64,000 bases of DNA, taken from the NCBI GenBank assembly GCA_009801085.1, contig VNWV01000003.1, positions 186,001-250,000 of the forward strand, read 5' to 3'. Below the pieces are notes generated by a model, which saw nothing but the letters and a program-made list of their open reading frames with translations, did no database searches and was not told the DNA's origin. The DNA is from Lasiodiplodia sp. COLG20 (Eukaryota; Ascomycota; Dothideomycetes; Botryosphaeriales; Botryosphaeriaceae). Below, one piece after another: positions 11,368-26,692 of the stretch. Position numbers and translations under genes: made by a program. Every line of letters starts with the position of its first letter. The first letter of the stretch is position 1.

Positions 11368-12711
11368 GGCAGTGTTGCTGTCGTTGCTTCCTGAAGCGGT
11401 GGCTACCCGGGGCGGGAGGAGGCTCGTAAACGGGCCCCTCCTTCCACCTCCATGTAGCATCCGCGATGCGAGCCTCAGATCAGCGGACCTCGTAAAGGCA
11501 AGCACCAAGGTACCTCTAGGCCTAAAGCGAGCAGGACCGGTCCCCGTTGTGCCGTTGTAGGCGACTTCCAGTACAGCGCTAGCCTGGCTCTTACTCTGTC
11601 CTGCCTAGTCCATCTCACCCGGCTGTTGCTGTACAGCCGCAACAAGTGAGACTGGTGCCTTCTTTTCCGGTCTTACCTGCGTCGGTGTCGCTGCGCTTTG
11701 GCTGCTGGAAGCTGGCGGAAGAAACCACCGAGTCTCGGCGGGCTTGCGGGTTGCACGGTGCAGTCCATCATCCGATTGTCTCGTTGCTGGAAGAAAATAC
11801 GAGAAGACGGCCGCGTTCCCCGCCTCTCGCTCGACGGTCGGGAGCGATCATCGGCGGTGAGCTGCTCTTCATGGCCTTCCCCACAGTTCGCAGTCTACGT
11901 GCTGCAAGGGCCGACAGGGAAGGCTGCAGGAGCCAGCCCGCGCTGAGAGGTGGCACTGGCGCGTTGTATCCTGCGCCGGCGCGGTAACCGCAAGCAGGCG
12001 CACAGAGGAGGAGGAATTGGAGACGGCGTCACGAGGCCCAGCGGGTTAAGTCGAAGGTGGCAGGCGGCGTGCGGGAAAGGCGTCCTGCGCGTGTGTTCGG
12101 CTATCGGGCGACCAACCCCAAAAATAGCTCCACCCCACCAGCGCCCTTCTCGCCTTTCGCACGCCCTCCTCCACAACAGCTCGCGCACTCAGCAATCGCC
12201 CGCCCGTGCCCGCCACCCGCTGCTCCGTGACGAAGGTCCCGAGCGCCCACACGACAACGCAGCAAATACGAACTCTGCTGCGGTAAGCTATAGGTGCGCT
12301 TAGTCGAGCTTCCACGTAGTTGCGAAAAGACTGGCGCCGACAATCACCCCAGATGGAAGGCCTTACGGGTACGAGAGACGACGTCACGGTGAGGTCGAAC
12401 GCGGGAACCGGGACGGCGGTCCACTGCATCGAGCAACATTGCCGCCGGCAGCATTGCTCTCGATTGATTTCACATTCATCTCTGCAAGTGACGGCCCGGG
12501 ATGTCTGTTTTTATTCGGGCCTTGCATCCGGAATATAGCTCAGAGCTCGGCAGATCCTAGACGGTCAAGGAGCTTGGAGCAGTGCGCACCCCCTCTCGTC
12601 ATGACAACGCTGCGCCTCCGCACCGCACGGTCGCCTCGGACCACCATCCAAAGTGCAAGCCATCACGGAATCCGCTTCCCTCCTAAACGAACCTCACATA
12701 CAGAGAGCCAT
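11368..12711. other. Intergenic, GC-rich
   Basis: This is the upstream region of the cerato-platanin gene and the 3' side of the next leftward gene. Several open frames exist on both strands, but none has family character or consistent splice sites. Confidence 0.45.
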
Positions 12712-14268
12712 CTACTCAGAATCGCCTCGCATCCTTCCGACACCAGAATCGCTTTTGATGTGGAGCGATTTCATCCTCTCGCTTGCCGCCTCATACTCAG
12801 CGCATTCGTCGAATGGGGCATCTCGAACTCCACCAGCGAGGTCCTGCGCATGTGGCTCAGAGTCTGCGCCTTCGTGTTCGTCCGGCGAACGCATGTAAGT
12901 CGGCGCGTGAATCCAAGTGGTCTCAGTTCTCGCAAAACCATCTGTCGTTGTGTATCTCACCTCGTTGCCTTCGGTACCCGGGAAGTCTCGGGCGGTGAAT
13001 TGGCGGGGTTCCATTGTACGGGTGGTTGGCCTTGATGCAATCAGCCATGCTTGGTTATTTGTGCTGCGACCAGGAATCTGATCCTCTGGGATTTCCCTGA
13101 GATGGCCATCGTCAGCGCGAAGGAAATGGCGAGTTGGCAAGACCTCGACGTCGACCACGGGAAGTATACGGTGAAAGATGTCGTATGTGTGGATTTCACG
13201 AAAGATTTGCTCTTCGCGAATCTCGTGCACCTCCGGCTGTACTGTTTGGTGAGTAACGGCTAAGTAGTTCGGTTGTCAGCGAAGATTCTATACGAACAAG
13301 GTCTGCATGGTTTTACCTGGAGCGTACCGTGTGTGGTAGGCGACGTCTTCGGTGTTCCTCAAGTCGACGATGCCCTCCAAGCTTGATGGCTCCGGGCTGG
13401 AATCGATCAAGTAAGACTGGGCACTGCGCTCAGGATATCCATCCGGTATCCCTTCAGAAGTGTCCACAGGCTCTTGCACGCTCAAGCGATTTGTCGGGTC
13501 AGTGAAGTCCCGGAGGCCAGAAGAATATGCGCGCTTCCTCCTCAACGACCCGCGACTGTCCCGCTTTGTGCGTTCTCTAGAACTTTCTCTGAGGCTTTCC
13601 TCGTCGCTGGAGTTATCGAGGAAAAGTCTGGATTGTGTGTTGTTTGCCCTCGATTGGTCGGACAAAGGGGCCTCCTCGTCCAAGGAGTAGCTTGCCGTGT
13701 CGCGCGGGTTGAGCCCCTTTGAGGGAACCGACAACGGAGCCGGGTAGCTGGACCTATCTCGGGTTGCAGTCGATGCTGCCGGAGGATTGGGAAAGGAGTC
13801 GGCTACATCCTCGTCATAGTAACTCTCACTTCCGGCAGATGATTGCCTCGCAGCGAGGCGAGCATTCCGACATCTAGCATGGTCACTCGAGACAGCAGTA
13901 CCAGGCAGAGGAGGGGGCGACATCTCCTCCGAGTTCCGCACGTCTCCGTTTTCTGTTTTCCAGAGATTCTCGGCACGGCCTCTGCGCGAGGCATCCGACA
14001 TAGCCCTCCTCAATCGATTCCGATGCACGCGGCCCCGATGGCTTGATCCAAGCGATGCGGGCCGACAGATTCTTGTTGGGCTTGGGCTGTAGACAGGAGT
14101 GTTGTGTGGGCGGTTAGCAGTCAATACCACGTCTCCTCGCAGTGGCAGGCTTCCTCGACGTGGTGGGGTGCCGGGGGTGGCATCGCGGTAGGAGAAGGAC
14201 TGAAGGTGGGATTCCTTGTCGGTGCTCCAATTCCGCCTGTGGAAGAGTCGCTTGATAGCGTCGCCCAT
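12712..14268 (-). CDS. Hydrophilin-like disordered protein with Ser/Arg-rich N-terminal half
   Basis: I do not know its function. Two exons (14268-13317 and 13259-12712) give 499 residues. Residues 1-317 are highly polar, rich in Ser, Arg, Asp and Pro, with RS/DSR clusters (SSDEESLRESSRERTKRDSR). The splice joins YAPA to VTHQTVQPEVHEI, followed by FHRILPVVDVEVLPTRHF, a His/Val/Pro-rich block found in fungal stress-associated hydrophilic proteins. The divergent neighbour (start 14971) carries a related block, AVTHQTVKP...EVLPEKH. There is no signal peptide or membrane segment. The start at 14268 (MGDAIKRLFHRRNW) is preferred over more upstream frame because family-like basic sequence begins there. 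A dehydrin/LEA-like role in desiccation or oxidative stress is inference. Confidence 0.75.
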
Positions 14269-14970
14269 TCGGAGCGAAGGTTCGTGTGTTGAGAGGAAGA
14301 GGCGGATAAGCAGAGCTGCAGCAGGACTCGATCGTCGAAGCGGCAGAGGATCGCGAGAGTTGCAGCGGACTGCAGCGACCCCGCAGCCGCCGTTCGTCAT
14401 GGCACACTGGACGTCAGGACGATGCCGGAAAGGGAAAGTTCGAAGCGTCAAAGAGCGGCTGGCGATGACATCACCAGCGTCTAGCGAAACGACTGACCAC
14501 TCAACGCCGCCGCTCCACAACAAGAGCCCGACCGTGGGTGTGCGTCGTGGCTAGGCCGCGATCATGATGTGCAGAGAGAGCTGAAAAGACAAGAGCGGCC
14601 TGTCCCGCCCACGGCACGTCGCCGCCAACGCTCAGCTGGGTATCGCACATCTGCTAAGCATTCGCGCCATCCCCGCTGCCATTGGCGGTGCCAGCTTCCG
14701 CGATCCCTGTGCCTGGTCCACTGGCAAACGAATTCACTTTCGATCCGCTTAGCGCTCACGCCCTTGCCGTCGTCTACCGCCGCCGATAAGCGGAAATGTG
14801 GCTATGACAATTTCCCAATGCAGCCATCTTCCCTCTTGCGCTATATCGTCATGATGTATGCGCAGCTATGACGAAGGCTGACGCTTCGGACACTTATAAA
14901 CAGCCGTGCGGCCGCCTGTAATCGATACTTCATCAACATCTCTTTTCCTTGCATCATTATCTACCCGACA
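14269..14970. promoter_or_regulatory. Divergent promoter of the hydrophilin-like pair
   Basis: These 702 bp separate the two opposed start codons. A TATAAA at 14895-14900 lies 71 bp before the rightward ATG. I could not find a convincing stress-response element (AGGGG) by eye. Confidence 0.55.
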
Positions 14971-16217
14971 ATGGAGAAAGCCAAGGCCGCCGTTTCTGAC
15001 TTTATGTCTAAGGCTGGACACCACGATACTACCGTCCACGAAAGGGTTCAGCCCGCCGTCACCCACCAGACGGTCAAGCCTTCGAAGCACGAAAATGTGA
15101 CCACGGCAATCGACAAGGAGATCCATCAGGATCACTACCATACGGCAGTCCAGCCCGTCCAGGAGCGCGAGGTGCTTCCGGAGAAGCATCACCACAACCT
15201 TGCCGGCGTTGAGCACCGCAAGTTCGAGCATGGTGATGAGAGCGAGGTGCAGCAGCGGCTGAAGAAAGAAGCCGCCCAGTTCAAGGATGAGTCGATCCGC
15301 CAGGAGGAACATCATACTCGCTCTACTGCACCGCAGGTTGCGGGCGAGCATGTCCATCATCATGTGCATGAGATGATCCAACCCGTCGTGCAGAAGGGCA
15401 AGTCCACCACCCTCCATGTCCTTCAAAGCGCTAACGCAATACAGAAACCATTGAGCCACATGTGATGCATACTACGGTCCCAATCCATGAGGTCCACCAC
15501 AACGCACCGCAGCACCATTCCACCTCTGCCTTGCCTCCCGTTTCAATGGACGAATTTCGGAGATCAGGAGGTACCCTGACTGGCCGCGATGAACGCTACG
15601 ACGGATTTGAAGGAGAGCCGCGTAATATCGGCGGGTCCAGCAGCAATATCAGTCAAGGTCTCGGAACCGGCGCCCTCCGCGGTGACCACAGCATTGCTGG
15701 GGACCATGGCCGTGGCACTGGTACCGGAACTGGCTTGACTGGCACCGGTGCTGACGTTCCTGGTTCCACTTCTTCAACCACCAACCGCCACGGTACTACT
15801 GGCGAAGCAGTAGCTCTGGGTACCGGCACAGTTGCAGGAGCCACATCCGCTGCCCACCATCAGTATGACAAGAACCGGGACTCTTCCGGTGTAAGTGGCA
15901 CGCACTTTGATCGGGACAGTGCCACGAACACCCGTGGTACTACAACGAGCCACGGTACTGGTCTCAAGGGAGAGACTGGCATGTCGCCCAGCTCGGGCAT
16001 GACTGGTGCCACTGGTGCTGGTGCCACCGCTACTAGTGCGGGCAGCCACCGCTCCGGGAAACATGATAGTGGCGTACTTGGCAGCGGTGAGAATACGATG
16101 GGCACAAACGCGAGGAAGGCTAGTAGTGGCAGTGCTACGAACAAGCCGAGCTTGATGGACAGGTTGAATCCGATGAAGGACTCGGATCAAGACGGAAAGA
16201 AGGGATTCTTGGATTAG
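14971..16217 (+). CDS. Hydrophilin/allergen-like stress protein with GC-AG intron
   Basis: This is a fungal hydrophilic protein of a dehydrin/LEA-like type. A role in stress tolerance is inferred from composition. Exons 14971-15397 and 15445-16217 give 399 residues. The 47-nt intron starts with GC (AAGG/GCAAGT), not GT; splicing it gives VVQKETIEPHVMHTTVPIHE, the expected continuous family block. Residues 1-190 are rich in His, Glu, Gln and Val with repeats of the kind DHYHTAVQPV and HHHVHEMIQPV. Residues 200-399 are Gly/Thr/Ser-rich (GTGTVAGATSAAHHQYDKN) and end with MDRLNPMKDSDQDGKKGFLD. No cysteine, signal peptide or membrane segment is seen. It shares the block AVTHQTV-P with its divergent neighbour. 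Confidence 0.85.
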
Positions 16218-17651
16218 GCTGGTGGGAAGAAAATGATTGGAGTCCTGAAGAGATGGTTGGTGTAAATTGTTTTATGTGCAATGATTTACGACATGAGATT
16301 ACTCGACAATGTCATTCCACATGAACTCTGACAATGAGGCCGGGCAAAGATGTGGAATTAATAATTGCACACTTAAGCCCGGATGACAGCTCTAGTTACC
16401 CATATATAGTCCTTTTTCTAATAACAAAAGAAAAACCAAAAAAAAAAAATATTGGTACCCTAAAGTAGAGCGCTCGGTTATTCTTTTGCGCCAACTTTCG
16501 ACTACAATACCTCTCTATATCATGCGTGAATAGATAGTAACCTAAATTATCATACCTTAAAGCAACCATTTGGCCATGACACCTACTAGGTGGCTGCATG
16601 CTTAGGTGTTTGTATGCTTAGGCGTTTGGGATTGGGTTTCGCGCTTGCTCCTACTTCTCTTCTTTGTTTCGTTTCCCCTCGTCAGCTAGCTTGATAAACT
16701 TCTTAGAGCCCGTTGATAATAAACACTTTTCCTTAAGAAGAAGAGAACTCGTACACTTCCGGGAACTGATGTGACGATCCAGGTCGAATAGCAAAAGAGA
16801 GGAACAAAGGACATTGACAACGCACACGCTCTGAGTCTTTTTGAAGAAACAAGTCGTGCCAAGAAAACATAAGCAATGAACAAGCACCAGGGCACTCTCG
16901 TTCTTTTGACATTTCGCACAGCTATTCTCGGAAACACCCGACATTCATTCGCACATATTCGATCCGCCTACAATGGTCTACACCTACATGCACCTCCCCG
17001 TCCTCCCTTCCGATACTCATCTCCACTCCCCCCCGGGCCCGCTGCCTAACTGACTAACCAAGACACGTCCGTTCCTCTTTCCCCAGCAGCCAAATATAAT
17101 AATAAGCGAAGGGATATAGTGAAGACAAAACAATGTAAGGTAAGTAAAGTAATCCGTCATCCTTAACCCAACCGAGGAAACGAGCGAAAGGAAAACGTGT
17201 GGAGGGTGAGAAAAGGCCGTGACACAAGAATTGAAGGTGGGGGGAAAGAAACCGCTAAAACGGCGATATCGACCGGATCAGAGAGCCGTTCCGGTCGTGG
17301 GGGGAGAGAGTTGATGCGAACGATGATGATGTGGAGAAAAAAAAAACTTTAATTTTTTGAACCCTGCCTTATTCCTTAAAACTCCGAATCGGGTGAGAAA
17401 AATTGTTGGACAGTAGCAGAGGTAATCCCGGCGCACACGAAGCGGGTGTGATGCGTTGGGACTAGATCATGCATGCAACACGCGGTGGACAGGGGGGAGG
17501 ATGGGGGATGGGTGACGCGGTGAAAGGACGGGAGGAAGTTGTGGAGCAGCAGGTCATGCGGCAAGGATGCGTGAGCCCCTTCCCGCGGGGGTTCGGGAGC
17601 GCGTGGGTGGACGAGAGAGACACGGGAAGAAGGCGAAGGGGGAAAAAAGGT
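16218..17651. other. Intergenic, AT-rich, with A-tracts
   Basis: A-runs occur near 16430-16450 and 17336-17347. The region should hold the 3' UTRs of the hydrophilin-like gene (+) and of the Zn2Cys6 regulator (-). I see no defensible gene. Confidence 0.5.
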
Positions 17652-20600
17652 TCAGGATCTGCCGGGTGTGGGTGGCGGGCCGGGCGCGCCCATCCACACA
17701 GCGCTCAGCCATCCGCTGACGCCCTGCTCCCCCGGCTGCGCCATGGCTGCCCAGTCTTCCCAATTGGTTCCTGCGACGAAAGCGGCGATGTCGTCACCGC
17801 CGAAGCGCGTGTCGAGGCTGTCCAACCATGCTTCCTGCGACGCGGGCGAGAAGGACGAGGCTGAGGTGTACGACGGTTGATGCGTGCCGTACGAGTCGGC
17901 AGGATTCGCGCGGGGGTGCTGTTGGTGCTGAATGGGAGTGAAGCCCGAAGGGCGATCGTAGGGGGTGTTGCTTGCGGCGGATGCGGAGCCGGGCGGAGAT
18001 AGGATCGGGGAGTGTCCGGGCAGCTGAGGTGGCTTTTGCTGCTCGGGGGAAGGGTTTGAAATCGGAATGCGACCCGGTCCGTAAGTGGTCGCCCCATTGG
18101 CTGCGTTCTGCTGAGATGCAGCCGCAGCGACGGTATTGATCGCGTTCCACCTCTCCTGCCGGATGGCATCGGGAGCGTTCGATGTATCCATGGCTTCACC
18201 GGGAGGTATTGACGAGCTGGTGTCAGGGCGGCGCTCTTCGTCTCCCGCGTCGAGCATCTCCAGATCCTCGCCCTCGTCCCACAGGCTGCCAAATTCCCGT
18301 AACGACTTCTCCAGCAGCTTGTATTCTTCTAATCCCCCACCAGGTCCACCTTCACGAAGAGTGAGGCTGCGCAGAGACTCGGCACCGGGAGAAAGGCTGG
18401 CCATTGCCTTCGCATTCCGGCGGAAGTCCTTCTTGATCCGAATGTAATACACATGCACTCGCTTGAGGGTCCTGAACCAGCCATCGGCCATGTGCAGTGC
18501 TCTGCGCATCTGGCTTATGATCTCGAGGGCCTTACGTGCAGCTTCGGCGCCCGGAGAGTCGCCTGTCTCAGACTTCACGGGATCGCGAGACTGTGTTCCT
18601 TTGCACATGTAGCCGTGGGGGTCCATCCAGGGGAAGTTGATAGCATAAACACCTGGCTTGCGTTAGCGGCTTCAATGATTGGATTGCTGCGGCGAGATGG
18701 AGGCATACCTGTGAAAGCAGCGGTGTAGGCAGCGAAGCCGACAATTGGCGTCTCGACTAGAACATTCCACTCTTGGCAAATCCGCAGAAGGTCGATGACG
18801 TCCCTGGCAGATTTGAACAGTTCCCGTGCGCTTTGCTCCCAAAAGCCTTCCGGGACGGTGTACTCATCCGAGGGGAATACCGGAGGATCGAGGGGTCCTT
18901 GCGGCTTGGGCGACCGGAGCGGGATGAAAGGGATATATTCACGGTTAAGAATCATGCCAGAAAGGAGATGCACGATGTGCATGAGCACGAACGGCGTCGA
19001 TGTCCTCGACGTAATGTGCGCAGATATGTTGGCTGAGGTTAGTGTCATATCGCGGGGCAGGCCATCCCTAGCTCGGCTATGAAGCCGCTGCAGAGTACTG
19101 AATGTCGAGCGCTCATCCCAAGGTGGGTATTGCTCTCGTCTGAGACAGTCAGCGACATCTGGAACCGCGAGTCAGATGAAACACATCGGGTGAAACGTAC
19201 CTTCTTCCCCCGCTGCACGACCATTTGACAATACGCCCGTACAGATCCAATACTTTGATGAAGCGACTGAGAATACCTTCGTCGGAGCCGACCTCCCACC
19301 GGCCGTCTTCCTCGTCTTCTCGGCCAAGCCCGGTACCCGTGACGGGAGAACGATCACTGCTGACTGGAGTACCCCCATTAGGCGATCCCGACTTCGAGCC
19401 CAGCATTACCGAGGCCTTCCGCTGGTGCTGAATGTGGGCGCGGCCGGCGACATCGTGGATTTCTTCGCCCAGCATCAATGTTTTGACCTTTTCGCCGAAA
19501 AGGAAGGCGCGTTCGCTGCAAGGTAACTGGATCCTCAGGTCTTGGATGTTGAGCATTTGCGGCCTGTATTTCCCACTGCTCAGATAGCGGTCCATGACAA
19601 AACAGCTCCAGAAAGTGCGCCTTCTTGTCTCCTGCTCGATGAAAGCATCTCCCTTGCTGCTCAGCCCATATTCTCTCTGATTGACGTTTACACCGAGGTG
19701 CCGTGCCTCTTCGACCATGGCAGTCGACCTTGCCAGGGGCATATCATCAAGGTCAGCCTCGAATTGAAGGCCAAGCAGTTGGGCACCACGAATCGCTATT
19801 CCCACTGTGACCCAGGCCTTGGAGCCCTGGCAGGACCCCCACTCGTGCAATCCAAGCATCAGCATGGCCTGGATCCGCTGCAAGTCGGGGACACCCGGGT
19901 CACCCCCATACATGCTGGCGATACGGTTTCGGCATGCTGAAGCATAGTACTCGGCGGCGATTTGAGGGTTCTGTTTTGAGGTAGAAGTCGAATGATAGGC
20001 GACGAGTTGGGGGTGAAAGCGCGAGGTCAAAGCCAGAAAAGCCAGGAGGAGGAGGGGAGAGAGCGCGGGAAGAGGTCCACTTGCTGGATCGCCGAAGCCT
20101 GAGTTGGGAGACTGCAGCGATGACTGGCGCAAAGGCTTCAGGAAAGTAGGAGGGTGCAGGAACGGGAGATCGGTGGAATAGTGCGTTTGGAAAATGTCGA
20201 ACTGTAGAGGAGTCAGCGGAGCCGTGGTTGTCACAGAGGAAGGCTTACCAGTTCCGTCCAGACTTTGGGGGTGAGGATTGTTGGGTCTAGCGCATCCACT
20301 AGAGCGTGAGGACTGTCTCTGTTTGAAGAAGAGGTGCCGGGAATGGAGGCAGAGCTCTTCTTGGGTCGGGGCTGGCGCCGCGGAGTCTGCCACAAACGAA
20401 TAAGCACTTCAAGACACTCACACGGACAGCATGACGAAGGCGTGGCAAAAGCGTATAAATTGCGAGGGAGCTGTTCTACTGCAAGACACAACCCTGATGA
20501 GGCTCATCGGTAAAACATAGGAAAAAAAAAAAAAAGAAAGCACAAGGGAGAGTCTAGCTACGAAAATGAAAACGTACCTCACCAGCAGGGACTCTGTCCA

Positions 20601-20793
20601 GGACAGGATGCCCAGACTGACTACTGCTCTCCCGGCGGGCCACGGGCACTCCGCCGCCAGCGCCGGCGGCAGGCGAAGGATAGGTGCATTCGCGGCCGGT
20701 GGTCTCGCAGGCCCTGCAGGTGGTGCCTACGCCATTGTTCACGCACTTTACTTTGCTTCTTCTGCAGCGGGCGCAGGCGATGGAGGACCTCAT
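17652..20793 (-). CDS. Zn2Cys6 transcription factor with fungal-specific middle domain
   Basis: This is a nuclear regulator with unknown targets. Exons are 20793-20578, 20386-20249, 20201-19201, 19139-18709 and 18652-17652, about 928 residues from the first in-frame ATG. The binuclear cluster starts five residues in: CARCRRSKVKC, then CRACETTGREC, spaced C-X2-C-X6-C-X8-C-X2-C-X6-C. A Pro/Ser linker leads to the fungal_trans-type domain (FDIFQTHYSTDLPFLHPPTF; later ETRRRTFWSCFVMDRYLSSG). The C-terminal 250 residues are Ser/Pro/Gln-rich, ending in an acidic/aromatic stretch (FVAGTNWEDWAAMAQPGE) that could be an activation domain. The true start is uncertain: the frame stays open and Pro/Gln-rich for about 85 codons upstream without an ATG, and a possible acceptor (CTCTCGCAG) lies at its 5' end. 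A spliced first exon is likely. Confidence 0.85.
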
Positions 20794-22946
20794 GCGAGGC
20801 TGCTCCGAGCGCCGGGCGCCCGCCTCAGGCGCGGCTCGCTCAGGCGTCTGCACCGGCGGCAACGGGCGCTGCTGCTGGGTGAAGACTGGCAAGGGCGGAG
20901 GCTGCTGACTCGGCGGCGGATAAGCCGGAACCTCCAGGCGGCCAGTGGGCGGGCTGTCGGTCAGAGGCCGCTGGTGTTGGGCAGGAGTCGGCGAGAGCAG
21001 CGACGAGATGGACGTTGAGTGATTAATGATGGCGGCGGGGAGGGCGCAATCTGCGAGAGATCACGCGCGGGAGCTGGGTGTACTGGGGTCAATGTCGAGC
21101 GGGAGCGGGGGATCTCGAGCGTCGGCTCAACAGGCGGGCGAATCCAGGGACCAGTCTAAGAGGTGGTCGGCGGCAGGTGATGAACGAGCTTTTGTAGGAT
21201 ACCGGGTGCACAGCTTTGCCGGCATGCAGATCGTAAGAAGCCGGCCTTCCGCGGTTCCCGTGTCAGCCAGAGAAGCCGAGCGGAGATCAGCTACGTCTGG
21301 GATGACCCGCCCCCGATAGGGCTTTCGGAACGAACCAGCCCATTGTCCTGCAGCGGGAGAGCCATCAACGCCCCAGGAACGGCCGCCGGCCAATTATTCC
21401 AAATTCTCGCAGCAACGGCCCGACCTGCTGCTGTGGGCTCCCTCTCCACGCTTCCGGGTCAGCGCCACCTCCCCATCATCACCTCACGTTCTCGGCAATA
21501 CGAGACCGGCCGGACGAAGCTGCTTCCCCGGCCGCTCCACTGCGCCGCACTGCGGCTGAAGCCTGCTTATGTAGGCCCCCCTGTCTGCCATTGGGGGCTT
21601 GGCTGACGCGACCTTCGGCTCATCGGCTCCCTCACGCGCGCCAGCTCCCGAGTCTGCTCAGCTCAGACAAGACTGTCTGAGCCGCCCGCGCTGACGCTGC
21701 AGCTTCGGCCTAGTCGGGATCTCTAGCGCCGGCCAGCTGCTGCCCCTCCCCGTGTGCTCAGACAATTCCGCCGCTGCCCTCTGGTCGGCGTCCCGCGGAC
21801 CTCTCGGCTCGCTCATGCTTCCGACCGCAAGTGCGCGCAACTGTGGAGTTAAGCCGCGGCCACTAGCGCCTGTCCGGCCTGCCGGGTAACGTTTGCCTCG
21901 CAGCCGAATCATCATCGTAAGCTCACGGGAGGACAGCCTTGCAGCCTGTCCCTGGCCGCTCCCGTCGCGCATTTTCGGTATCCGGCTGCGGCCGAGAGCG
22001 GCAACGCATAAAAGAAACAAGCAGCCCCGCCGATCAAGAGCGGACGGGCGCACCCTGCCTCAGGCATCAACACCCCGACGGCTTTGGCGAGACGGCGTTC
22101 GCCGGCACGTGAATCTACACCCGTCTGCTGCCTTGCGCTGCTTGCCCAAGAGATGACGGGCGTCAGGTCGCCGCGCGTTGTGGGCGCAAGGGGCCGATCT
22201 TCATCATTTGACTTGCTTCTACCTAGCTCTGGGCTAGTAGGCGTGCGGGCGGCAGGAACTCAGCCCGCGGCGGTTTCCCTGCGTTTCCTGGAAATCACGC
22301 GTGTCTCAGAGCGCAACACAGTCTCATAGCCTAAGCCATATAGCTGCCGTGCTGCGACGGTGCACATGTCTGCCTGGCATTGTTTGCTGCCACGCGGCCT
22401 GGTGGGCGCGAGCGAGATGCTGCCGGCCGCGGGCATGAGCGCGCTGGGCGTTGCGCGCCGGCTCTGGGCCGATCAGGAGGGCGCGGTCGCAACGGTGCCC
22501 GAAAGGGCTGCTCGGGCGGCGGGTTGTGGGATGCAGCAGGACTGTGGCGGCGTGTGATGGCAGGCAGGCCGTTGGGCGCGGGCTGCAGCGAATAGGGGAG
22601 AAGCAGGTGGGCAGCTTGGCAAACACGGGCAGCCAGCGATTTCACAACTCTTCCATTCGCATCAGACGCACCATCGGCCAGCAGGCCTGACATCCACGTT
22701 CAAAGGTGCTCGCTCCGTGCCTCTGCGACACACCCGCTCCCACACCGCGACGCGCGCTCGGGCGGCCGTCGAGCGAAGCTCCGCACCCAACGCGACATCT
22801 CCCGCCGTCCTCCCCGCTCCAACGCTCCGCATGCTTCACACCGCGTCATCATACCACTGCTGAACAGTACGCGCCGCCAGCCCACCGCCGCCCTCCTGTG
22901 AGGTCACGCCCGTTAATCCGCCTGCCGACAGGGACAAACCGCCACC
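20794..22946. promoter_or_regulatory. Long divergent intergenic region, regulator/PKC
   Basis: About 2.15 kb of GC-rich DNA separates two opposed genes. The left ~250 bp probably contains additional N-terminal coding sequence of the regulator. The rest carries Ala/Arg-rich chance frames only. I see no repeat. Confidence 0.5.

Positions 22947-26692
<3,746 letters not shown>

Noticed and set aside
10756..16217. Effector or secondary-metabolite cluster around the cerato-platanin gene
   Set aside because: Only one secreted protein gene is present; the neighbours are housekeeping or hydrophilin-like, and there is no backbone enzyme.
16651..16944. 97-codon Cys-rich minus-strand frame, candidate small secreted protein
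   Set aside because: No credible signal peptide or start context; it lies in an AT-rich 3' flank and an overlapping frame is equally long.
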